From: Gammaproteobacteria bacterium
GTDB taxonomy: Bacteria; Pseudomonadota; Gammaproteobacteria; UBA5335; SLRW01
Reading direction: 5' to 3'
DNA length: 5,728 nt
NCBI GenBank assembly: GCA_007130745.1
Contig: SLRW01000022.1
Span: 1-5,728, forward strand
How positions within the stretch are numbered: the first letter of the stretch is position 1; every line of letters starts with the position of its first letter. This document shows, piece after piece, positions 1 to 5,352 of this stretch. The notes beneath the pieces are model-generated. The model saw only the letters and a program-made list of their open reading frames with translations, made no database searches and had not been told where the DNA came from. The position numbers were made by a program, and so were the translations under genes.

Positions 1-36
1 CCTGAGCCGGAGCCTGAGCCGGAGCCGGAACCCGAA
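1..36 (+). repeat. Six-base tandem repeat encoding (Pro-Glu)6
   Basis: Six consecutive hexamers of the form CCNGAR/CCSGAR encode Pro-Glu six times in the linker of the FHA-like protein. The array begins at the window edge and is probably longer upstream. The third-position differences between units suggest it is an established coding linker and not a freshly expanded array. Copy number may still vary between strains by slippage. Confidence 0.8.
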
Positions 37-336
37 CGCCTCAGCCGGCCTGCTTCAGGCCCGCTGCGTGGACGTTTACAGTTTATGGATGGCCCCTATG
101 CCGGCAAGGAAATGCCTTTGCTGCGTAAAACCACGCCCATCGGCCGGGTCGGTGAACAGGCCGCTGAAATCCAGCGTGGCAAGGATGAGTTCGCGATTGT
201 CTACGTTCCCACCGAAGGTGATTCGGGCGAACCCCCAAAAATCAACGGGCGCCCCATCGGCACCGAGCCCCAGACGCTTTACGATCAGGATGTGATTGAG
301 CTGGCTGGAATCAAACTCGGCTTTATGCTCGGTTAA
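1..336 (+). CDS. FHA-like domain protein, 3' end only (5' end outside window)
   Basis: The frame is open from base 1 to a TAA at 334-336, giving the last 111 residues of a longer protein. Residues 1-12 are six Pro-Glu pairs, a rigid charged linker; a compact C-terminal domain of about 85 residues starts near LRGRLQF (22-28). It has FHA-like landmarks: PIGR at 46-49, ING at 81-83 and DQDVIELAGIKLGF near 95-108. Canonical FHA domains bind phosphothreonine using a Ser and a His shortly after the Gly-Arg. Here that stretch reads VGEQAAEIQR, with neither Ser nor His, so classical phosphopeptide binding is doubtful. An internal ATG at 85 would drop the linker and is not preferred, because the upstream frame is coding-like. 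The gene converges on alr. The partner or pathway cannot be told from this fragment; a signalling or envelope-associated scaffold is possible. The domain call is fairly sure and the function unknown. Confidence 0.72.
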   Translation, partial: PEPEPEPEPEPERLSRPASGPLRGRLQFMDGPYAGKEMPLLRKTTPIGRVGEQAAEIQRGKDEFAIVYVPTEGDSGEPPKINGRPIGTEPQTLYDQDVIELAGIKLGFMLG

Positions 337-340
337 CTCG

Positions 341-1417
341 CTATGTGTAAATGCGCGGCACCCGTGATGTCACGCAACACAAGAGTTCGTAGGCGATAGT
401 GCCGGCCTGCTCGGCGATTTCCTCAACCGCAAGGCCTTCTCCCCACAGCGTCACCGGGTCGCCTGTCCTGGCCTCACTCTGCGGGCCCAGGTCCACGCTC
501 AACATATCCATGGACACCCTGCCTACCAGCGGCGCCCGTTGCCCGTTAACCAGCACCGGAGTACCACTGGGCGCATGCCGGGGGTAACCATCCCCGTAAC
601 CAATAGCCACCACCCCGATACGACTGTCGTCAGGCAAACACCAGGTGCCCCCGTAGCCGACAGGATCGCCCGCACGCAGATGCTTGACGGCAATCAATTC
701 ACTGGTCAGCGTCATTACCGGCTGCAAGCCCTGTTCATCCGCCCGGCCACCAACAAAAGGCGAAACACCGTAAAGCATGATGCCCGGTCGCACCCAGTCG
801 GCCAGACTGTCTTCATACCAGAGCAGCCCGGCTGAATTGGCAATGCTGCGAGGACCGGGCAATCCCGATGTAGCACGATCAAAAGCAGCGACCTGGGCCG
901 CGGTCACGGCCTCATCCCGGGCATCGGCATTGGCCAGGTGGGTGATAAGGGCCGGCGGAACGGCCACGGCACGCATGCCCTGCAGGCGTTCGGCTACCTC
1001 CGCTACTTCCTCCGGCAAAAAACCAAGCCGGTGCATGCCGGAGTCCACCTTGATCCAGACCGTCACGGGCCGCCGCGGATCAGCGTATTCCAGCAATTCC
1101 AGCTGCGCCGGATCATGGATCACCAGATCCAGGCGCCGGGATTGCGCCGCCTGCATTTGTTCCGCGCTGAACACGCCTTCAAGTAATACGACACGATGGG
1201 CAAACCCTGCATTGCGCAGGGCCACGGCTTCGTCCATCCGGGCCACGGCGAAAGCATCAGCACCGGAAAGCGCCCGTGCCGCAGCAATCAGGCCATGACC
1301 ATAAGCATCCGCCTTGATCGCAGCCATCACGCGCGCGCCACGGGCTGCACGCCGCGCCACCGCGAGATTCTGTCGCCAGGCCGTCAGGGAAATACGGGCA
1401 TGGGCAGCGCCCGTCAT
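341..1417 (-). CDS. alr: Alanine racemase
   Basis: PLP-dependent cytoplasmic enzyme that interconverts L- and D-alanine and so supplies D-Ala for peptidoglycan. At 358 residues it has the usual length. The N-terminal barrel carries the PLP lysine K35 in AIKADAYGHG, with Y39. K123 and R130 lie in KVDSGMHRLGF, in the positions of the carbamylated lysine and substrate-site arginine of known racemases. R210 lies in VRPGIMLYG. The C-terminal domain carries the second catalytic base, Y255, in PVGYGGTW, plus IGYGDGYPR (272-280) and GRVSMDM (299-305). All key residues are present, so it should be active. Its ATG overlaps the dnaB stop codon (ATGA, 4 bp), which indicates co-transcription and probably translational coupling. 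The stop codon is only 4 bp from that of the convergent FHA-like gene. Symbol alr is used; whether a second racemase (dadX) exists elsewhere cannot be judged. Confidence 0.97.
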   Translation of the reverse strand: MTGAAHARISLTAWRQNLAVARRAARGARVMAAIKADAYGHGLIAAARALSGADAFAVARMDEAVALRNAGFAHRVVLLEGVFSAEQMQAAQSRRLDLVIHDPAQLELLEYADPRRPVTVWIKVDSGMHRLGFLPEEVAEVAERLQGMRAVAVPPALITHLANADARDEAVTAAQVAAFDRATSGLPGPRSIANSAGLLWYEDSLADWVRPGIMLYGVSPFVGGRADEQGLQPVMTLTSELIAVKHLRAGDPVGYGGTWCLPDDSRIGVVAIGYGDGYPRHAPSGTPVLVNGQRAPLVGRVSMDMLSVDLGPQSEARTGDPVTLWGEGLAVEEIAEQAGTIAYELLCCVTSRVPRIYT

Positions 1418-2805
1418 GCATAACCCTCGTCATGTTCGGAAATGAAATTCTCGAAACGGGTATATTGTCCCAGGAAGGTCAGCCTGCAGGTGCCCGTTGG
1501 GCCATTACGCTGCTTGCTGATAATCACCTCGGCGGTTCCCTTGTCCGGGCTGTCTTCGTTATACACCTCATCACGATAGATAAATGCGATAACGTCGGCA
1601 TCCTGCTCTATACCCCCCGACTCACGCAGATCAGACATCACCGGGCGTTTGTTGGGTCGTTGTTCCAGATTACGGTTAAGCTGCGACAGGGCAATTACCG
1701 GCACATTCATCTCCTTGGCCAGCGCCTTGAGGCCGCGCGAGATTTCGGATATTTCGTTGGTCCGGTTTTCGGCCTGGCCGCCGGTCTGCATCAGCTGCAG
1801 ATAATCGACCAAAATCAACCCCAGACCATGTTCTCGCTTCAGCCTTCGCGCCCGTGCACGGATCTCGGTGGGCGTCAGGGCCGGGGTGTCATCAATAAAC
1901 ATGGGGGCTTCGGACATCAGTGACATGGCCGAGGTAATACGGGGCCAATCGTCATCCTGCAGCCGCCCGGTACGGACCCGGGTCTGGTCGATGCGGGCCA
2001 GCGAGGAAATCAGGCGCATGGCCAGCTGTTCGCCGGGCATCTCCATGCTGAATATGGCGGTTGGAATCTGATCGCGGATTGCAGCATGCTCGGCGATATT
2101 CATCGCCAGCGCCGTCTTGCCCATGGAAGGCCGCGCCGCGATAATAATCAGATCACCATTCTGCAAGCCCGCCGTCTTGTCATCGAACTCGCTCAGGCCG
2201 GTAGCCAGACCGGTAATGGCGCTGTCGCTCTGGAACAGGGCATCGATGCGCTCGACCGTGTCTGTGAGCAGACTGCGGATGCTGCGGAAACCCTGCTGGC
2301 CGCGTGCACCGCGCTCGGCAATCTCGAAGACCTTCTGTTCGGCATCACTGATCAGCCGGGTAGCATCACGCCCGCCAGGCTCGAAGGCGCTGGTGCTGAT
2401 TTCGCTGCCTACCGCAATCAGCTGGCGCAACACTGAGCGGTTTCGCACGATGTCGGCATAAGCGCGGATATTGGCGGCACTGGGGGTATCACGTGCCAGT
2501 TCGCCCAGGTAGGCTACGCCACCGACACGATCAAGCAATCCTTCGTTGGCGAGCCATTCAGAAACCGTCACCACGTCCAGTGGATCACCCCGGTCTCCAA
2601 GCGTTGACAGGGCGCGGAAGATCAGAGCGTGTTCCCGACGGTAGAAATCGGCTTCGGTGATGCGATCGCCGACTTCTTCCCAGCGGCTATTGTCCAGCAT
2701 CAGGCCGCCAACCACAGCCTGCTCCGCCTCGATCGAATGTGGCGGAACACGCAGCCCGGACAGGTCGTCCGTAACTGCTGGCATGCTGAACTCAAGCTCC
2801 GACAT
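1414..2805 (-). CDS. dnaB: Replicative DNA helicase DnaB
   Basis: Hexameric ATP-driven helicase that unwinds DNA at the replication fork and recruits primase. The 463 residues are close to the usual length of about 470. The N-terminal helical domain starts at PPHSIEAEQAVVGGLMLD (21-38), and a linker at about 165-200 leads to the RecA-like motor domain. Walker A is ARPSMGKT (224-231, K230). The catalytic glutamate is probably E255 in FSMEMP. Walker B is LILVDYLQLM (330-339, D334). The DNA-binding/sensor stretch is LSQLNRNLEQR to SGGIEQDAD (373-404), and the arginine finger region is KQRNGPTG (431-438). No intein interrupts these sites. The chosen start gives a typical N-terminus but has only a weak GGGGTCC-like ribosome site; Met8 (2784) is an alternative. 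It lies 146 bp after rplI and overlaps alr by 4 bp. Confidence 0.97.
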   Translation of the reverse strand: MSELEFSMPAVTDDLSGLRVPPHSIEAEQAVVGGLMLDNSRWEEVGDRITEADFYRREHALIFRALSTLGDRGDPLDVVTVSEWLANEGLLDRVGGVAYLGELARDTPSAANIRAYADIVRNRSVLRQLIAVGSEISTSAFEPGGRDATRLISDAEQKVFEIAERGARGQQGFRSIRSLLTDTVERIDALFQSDSAITGLATGLSEFDDKTAGLQNGDLIIIAARPSMGKTALAMNIAEHAAIRDQIPTAIFSMEMPGEQLAMRLISSLARIDQTRVRTGRLQDDDWPRITSAMSLMSEAPMFIDDTPALTPTEIRARARRLKREHGLGLILVDYLQLMQTGGQAENRTNEISEISRGLKALAKEMNVPVIALSQLNRNLEQRPNKRPVMSDLRESGGIEQDADVIAFIYRDEVYNEDSPDKGTAEVIISKQRNGPTGTCRLTFLGQYTRFENFISEHDEGYA

Positions 2806-2923
2806 GATCAGGACCCCGCCGAAAATCGTTCCGGCTTACACCGGATCACCCGTGACAGCTTACAGGCCGGGAAGGCGGATACCCGAATCCGGTACCGGTC
2901 ACCAGCCCCTGAATGCAGGCGCT

Positions 2924-2947
2924 GCCGGCCTCCAGCTCCGGGCCGGC
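2924..2947 (-). other. GC-rich stem-loop just after rplI stop codon
   Basis: A perfect 7-bp inverted repeat (GCCGGCC / GGCCGGC) with a 10-nt loop begins 4 bases after the rplI stop codon, within the 146-bp rplI-dnaB gap. On the minus strand no T-run follows, so it is not a classic intrinsic terminator for the ribosomal operon. It may pause polymerase, protect the rplI 3' end from nucleases, or be neutral. On the plus strand the same hairpin is followed by GTTATTATTC, a weak terminator-like arrangement facing into the antisense of rplI. The rest of the gap holds a small hairpin (2876-2891) and no promoter for dnaB that I can defend. Confidence 0.4.
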
Positions 2948-2951
2948 GTTA

Positions 2952-3404
2952 TTATTCTTCGCCCTCAACCGTCAGCCGCACAGTGGCGTCCACATCGCTG
3001 TGCAAGTGTATCACGATGTCGTACTCACCCACTTCGCGGATCGTCCCGTCGCCCGGTAGCCGCAACTCCTTGCGCTCCACCTCATGGCCGGCTTCCACCA
3101 GCGCCTCGGCAATCTCGGCCGTGGATACGGAACCGTAGAGCTGGCCTTCACCGGCCACCTTCGCAGTAATGGTAACCGTGGCCCCCTCAAGCGCCGACTG
3201 ACGCTTTGTGGCCGCCTCGACGGCTTCGGATTCGGCCTTTTCCAGCTCGGCACGCCGGGCCTCGAATTCCTTGATGCGCTCGGCGGTGGCACGCACCGCC
3301 TTACCCTGGGGAATCAGGAAATTGCGCCCATAACCCGGGCGCACCTTGACCCGGTCACCCAGCTTGCCCAGGTTGTCGACTTTTTCAAGCAGAATTACTT
3401 CCAT
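2952..3404 (-). CDS. rplI: 50S ribosomal protein L9
   Basis: L9 binds 23S rRNA in the large subunit, projects from near the L1 stalk, and helps maintain reading frame. The chosen product is 150 residues against 149 in E. coli. The N-terminal domain has MEVILLEKVDNLGKLGD and the L9 signature GYGRNFLIPQGKA (24-36). A long charged connecting helix (about 41-75) follows, then a C-terminal rRNA-binding domain with GQLYGSVS and a RLPGDGTIREVGEYDI strand region. The start at 3404 is chosen because MEVILLEKV is the conserved L9 N-terminus and a GGTGGTG run lies just upstream. The frame is open to an ATG at 3428, but that would add eight residues not expected in the family. The gene is 63 bp after the DUF2232-type gene and is followed by a GC-rich stem-loop before dnaB. 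Confidence 0.97.
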   Translation of the reverse strand: MEVILLEKVDNLGKLGDRVKVRPGYGRNFLIPQGKAVRATAERIKEFEARRAELEKAESEAVEAATKRQSALEGATVTITAKVAGEGQLYGSVSTAEIAEALVEAGHEVERKELRLPGDGTIREVGEYDIVIHLHSDVDATVRLTVEGEE

Positions 3405-3467
3405 TTCACACCACCAGATTCGCGTCAATTCAAAACCATAGCGAGCGCCACCCGGACTATTGCAACT

Positions 3468-4373
3468 TCAGTCCGCGGTGCCGTCACCTGCGGCGCGGCG
3501 CCGGAAATCCAGCACCGTATCCATTACACCGGCAACTGCCAGCATCAGCCCCAGATAGGGCAACATAAAAACCAGCAACGCATAAAAAGGCACCAGCCAC
3601 CATATTCCCTGGCCCCGGGGCAATTTTGCAGCCAGCGCATGCACAATCGCCAGACCGTGAAACATGGCAGCCGCAGCGCCCGCCAGCACGACACCGGCAG
3701 CTATCTCCACGCCGGCAACACCAAGGGCGGCAAACACCACCAGCGCCAGCGCCAGGCCACGCCCGATCGACAGCGCATGAAAATCACGGCGAAATCCGCC
3801 GGGATTGTACAGCAGCGCCTGCCACCAGCGCCCCAGCATCAAACTGATGAACGTGCCAACCCCGCCCATCAAACCAATCAATCCGGGCAACATCGTTGCC
3901 AGAGCCTGCAACTCCGCAGGCGGCATCTCGTCTACCGCCGCGCTGCCCAGCGCCTGCTCCAGAAACTGGCGCAAATGCTCCAGCCACCACTGCTGCGGAT
4001 CCGCGGGCAACAACCAGCCTGCCAGCGCCAGCGCCATACCCAGCACGCCTGTACCAATCAGGCCGGCAGCAAGCGTGCCCTGGCGGCGCACCAAACCACC
4101 CAGTACCGCCACCGGCACCAGTGTCAACAAGGCACCTGCCAGACCCGGCAGAGCACTGCCCAGCAACACCAGACCCAAAAGCGACAGTGCTGCCGTCGCT
4201 GCTGCAGTCACACCCAGCGCCCGGCCCGCATCCAGCTGCATCGCCAGCAGGGCCACTACAGCACTGGCCAGATAAGCCAGCGGCGGCAAATACCAGCTCA
4301 ACACGCCAAAGACCACAACCAGCAGGGTGGCCTCCACCGGGCCTCGCATAGCCCATTGCGCCAGCGCCTGCAT
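3468..4373 (-). CDS. DUF2232-type polytopic membrane protein in ribosomal operon
   Basis: A 301-residue, very hydrophobic inner-membrane protein. I see about eight or nine membrane segments, roughly at 12-28, 31-48, 53-73, 76-95, 101-123, 160-182, 205-220, 222-245 and 258-285. A soluble-looking stretch at about 124-158 (WWLEHLRQFLEQALG...) interrupts them. The best family markers are GRWWQALLYNPGGFRRDFH (181-199), between membrane segments, and the C-terminal MDTVLDFRRR (284-293). From recall, proteins of this kind (DUF2232, related to Bacillus YybS) sit between rpsR and rplI in many non-enteric gammaproteobacteria, as here. No catalytic or transport motif is evident and the function is unknown. 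A good ribosome site (GGAAGG, 5 nt spacer) supports the start. The gap from rpsR is 36 bp and holds a 6-bp stem-loop. It may be a transporter-like or envelope protein; this is not resolvable from sequence. Confidence 0.85.
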   Translation of the reverse strand: MQALAQWAMRGPVEATLLVVVFGVLSWYLPPLAYLASAVVALLAMQLDAGRALGVTAAATAALSLLGLVLLGSALPGLAGALLTLVPVAVLGGLVRRQGTLAAGLIGTGVLGMALALAGWLLPADPQQWWLEHLRQFLEQALGSAAVDEMPPAELQALATMLPGLIGLMGGVGTFISLMLGRWWQALLYNPGGFRRDFHALSIGRGLALALVVFAALGVAGVEIAAGVVLAGAAAAMFHGLAIVHALAAKLPRGQGIWWLVPFYALLVFMLPYLGLMLAVAGVMDTVLDFRRRAAGDGTAD

Positions 4374-4389
4374 TACTGCCTTCCAGCCA

Positions 4390-4404
4390 TGCGCGGTACG
4401 CGCA
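4390..4404 (-). other. Perfect 6-bp stem-loop in rpsR to DUF2232 gap
   Basis: On the mRNA strand TGCGCG, a 3-nt TAC loop and CGCGCA form a perfect, almost entirely GC hairpin. It begins 5 bases after the rpsR stop codon and ends about 4 bases before the GGAAGG ribosome site of the next gene. There is no T-run, so it is not a standard terminator. It could stabilise the upstream rpsF-rpsR mRNA or reduce expression of the membrane protein relative to the ribosomal proteins. Its role is inferred only. Confidence 0.45.
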
Positions 4405-4409
4405 ATTCC

Positions 4410-4634
4410 TCAGTGACGATCAGTATAGGGTAGCAGCGCCAGAAAGCGCGCGCGCTTGACCGCGGTAGACAACTGGCGCTGATACGGTGCCCGGGTACCG
4501 GTGATACGGCTGGGCACAATCTTGCCCGTCTCGGTAATATATGCCTTGAGTGTGGCCAGATCCTTGTAATCGATCTCCTTCACACCCTCGGCGGTGAAAC
4601 GGCAGAACTTCCTGCGTCGGAAAAAACGTGCCAT
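4410..4634 (-). CDS. rpsR: 30S ribosomal protein S18
   Basis: S18 forms a heterodimer with S6 and binds the central domain of 16S rRNA in the small-subunit platform. The 74 residues closely match the E. coli protein (75 residues). They include the N-terminal MARFFRRRKFCRF, EIDYKDLATLKAYI (20-33), the highly conserved GKIVPSRITGTRAPYQRQL (37-55), and the C-terminal ALLPYTDRH. The ATG has a GGGAG ribosome site with an 8-nt spacer. It lies 34 bp after rpsF with no priB between, and is probably translated from the same transcript, keeping S6 and S18 in balance. Confidence 0.98.
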   Translation of the reverse strand: MARFFRRRKFCRFTAEGVKEIDYKDLATLKAYITETGKIVPSRITGTRAPYQRQLSTAVKRARFLALLPYTDRH

Positions 4635-4668
4635 TGCAGATACTCCCTGTTATTCAGCGGCGTGAGGT

Positions 4669-5160
4669 TCAGCTGCTCTTTTCGGCCTGATCCTCATCGG
4701 ATTCGCCATCGAATTCATCGTCGGCGTCGTCATCCTCTGCTTCAGACTCGCCGGCGTCATCGCGCTCATCCCGGCTGTCTTCTGCATCACGACGACGGCT
4801 GCCGCCTCGCTCCTCACGACTATCATCGTCACGATCATCCTCGCGCGTACCCGCCATGGGTGACGGTTCGGTCACGGCTTCATCGCGACCTATCACGAGG
4901 TTACGGATCACGGCGTCATTAAAACGGAAAGCGCTGCGAATTTCTTCCAGGGCGCTATCGCTGCACTCAACATTAAGCAGCACATAATGCGCCTTGTGGA
5001 TCTTGTCGATGGGATAGGCCAGCTGGCGGCGGCCCCAGTCTTCATGCCGATGAATACGGCCACCTTCGCCCTCGACGATGCTGCGGTACTTTTCCACCAT
5101 CGCCGGCACTTGTTCACTCTGGTCCGGGTGGACCAGGAACACGATCTCATAATGTCGCAT
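4669..5160 (-). CDS. rpsF: 30S ribosomal protein S6 with extended acidic tail
   Basis: S6 binds 16S rRNA with S18 in the 30S platform. The core (1 to about 97) matches the family: MRHYEIVFLVHPDQSEQVP, then RIHRHEDWGRRQLAYPI (35-51), KAHYVLLNVE (56-65) and FRFNDAVIRNLV (78-89). The protein has 163 residues against about 131-135 in E. coli. The excess is a low-complexity C-terminal tail (105-163) in which about 30 of 59 residues are Asp or Glu, with nine arginines mostly in its first half and a lone lysine. E. coli S6 also ends in acid residues, extended post-translationally with glutamates by RimK; this tail ends in AEKSS, so that modification is uncertain. The start is secure: conserved MRHYE and a strong AAGGAG ribosome site. 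It is the first gene of the operon, with a structured leader upstream. Confidence 0.97.
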   Translation of the reverse strand: MRHYEIVFLVHPDQSEQVPAMVEKYRSIVEGEGGRIHRHEDWGRRQLAYPIDKIHKAHYVLLNVECSDSALEEIRSAFRFNDAVIRNLVIGRDEAVTEPSPMAGTREDDRDDDSREERGGSRRRDAEDSRDERDDAGESEAEDDDADDEFDGESDEDQAEKSS

Positions 5161-5165
5161 TGTTG

Positions 5166-5171
5166 CTCCTT
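5166..5171 (-). promoter_or_regulatory. Strong ribosome binding site of rpsF
   Basis: AAGGAG on the minus strand lies 5 bases before the rpsF ATG. It is the strongest Shine-Dalgarno sequence in the window. It lies within GCAAGGAG (5166-5173), which is perfectly complementary to a leader segment at 5214-5221, so its accessibility may be regulated. Confidence 0.9.
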
Positions 5172-5268
5172 GCGGGTATCAGCCTCCCGTACGCCGGAGT
5201 TGGCGCCAGTGAGGCAAGGAGTACGTCACGGCTTTGCCGCAACGTTACTAATCTCCGGCCCTGTACGG
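5166..5268 (-). promoter_or_regulatory. Structured rpsF 5' leader RNA, candidate S6:S18 autoregulatory element
   Basis: The leader mRNA has three nested complementarities. First, CCGTAC (5263-5268) and GCCGGAG (5253-5259) pair with CTCCGGC (5193-5199) and GTACGG (5187-5192), a 13-bp helix with a 3-nt AGG bulge on the 5' arm. Second, the enclosed loop holds a hairpin at 5220-5249 with a triloop and two G-U pairs. Third, CTCCTTGC (5214-5221) in the same loop is complementary to GCAAGGAG (5166-5173) around the ribosome site, and GCCTC (5211-5215) can alternatively pair with GAGGC (5182-5186). Pairing loop to ribosome site would make a pseudoknot that blocks initiation. Published work shows that S6:S18 binds a leader motif with a bulged CCG in rpsF mRNAs. 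CCG triplets occur in both arms here but are paired in my fold, so identity with that motif is not established. Confidence 0.6.
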
Positions 5269-5281
5269 ACCGGGGCGGCAA

Positions 5282-5310
5282 ATGATACGCAACCGCCGCC
5301 TACGGCACAA
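5282..5310 (-). promoter_or_regulatory. Putative sigma70 promoter for the rpsF operon
   Basis: On the minus strand a TTGTGC -35 (5305-5310) and a TATCAT -10 (5282-5287, five of six consensus bases) are separated by 17 bp. The predicted start near 5275 gives a leader of about 115 nt that begins just before the first strand of the 13-bp leader helix, which supports the assignment. The -35 matches at three of six positions only. Confidence 0.5.
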
Positions 5311-5352
5311 GCCACCACACCGGGCATGTGCGCTCCAGCCGCCTTAGTAACC

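Noticed and set aside
68..295. Alternative plus-strand frame in the FHA-like region
   Set aside because: The frame used for the FHA-like protein is open from base 1 and carries conserved Gly-Arg and Asn-Gly motifs. This shifted frame gives a Ser/Pro/Arg-rich peptide without motifs.
777..1298. Plus-strand open frame of 173 codons inside alr
   Set aside because: It is antisense to alanine racemase, whose catalytic motifs cover the same bases. The product is Ala/Ser/Arg-rich without recognisable motifs.
1432..1923. Plus-strand open frame of 163 codons inside dnaB
   Set aside because: It is antisense to the DnaB motor domain and has no recognisable features of its own.
3405..3428. Eight-codon upstream extension of rplI (MTRIWWCE...)
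   Set aside because: L9 proteins begin at the residue corresponding to MEVILLEKV. The upstream ATG lacks a ribosome site, and the GGTGGTG run fits the inner ATG.
3405..3467. Possible weak promoter or terminator before rplI (TTGCAA with TATGGT, or a short stem followed by GGTTTTG)
   Set aside because: The -35/-10 spacing would be 19 bp with a poor -10, and the stem is only four or five pairs around a long loop. Neither is convincing.
3084..4433. Plus-strand open frame of 449 codons
   Set aside because: It runs antisense through rplI, the DUF2232-type gene and the end of rpsR, all of which are strongly supported on the other strand. Its product is a Gln/His/Arg/Pro-rich composition with no domain, typical of an antisense shadow in GC-rich DNA.
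4662..4922. Plus-strand frame encoding a His/Arg-rich peptide
   Set aside because: This is the reverse reading of the Asp/Glu-rich S6 tail; the composition is a mirror artefact.
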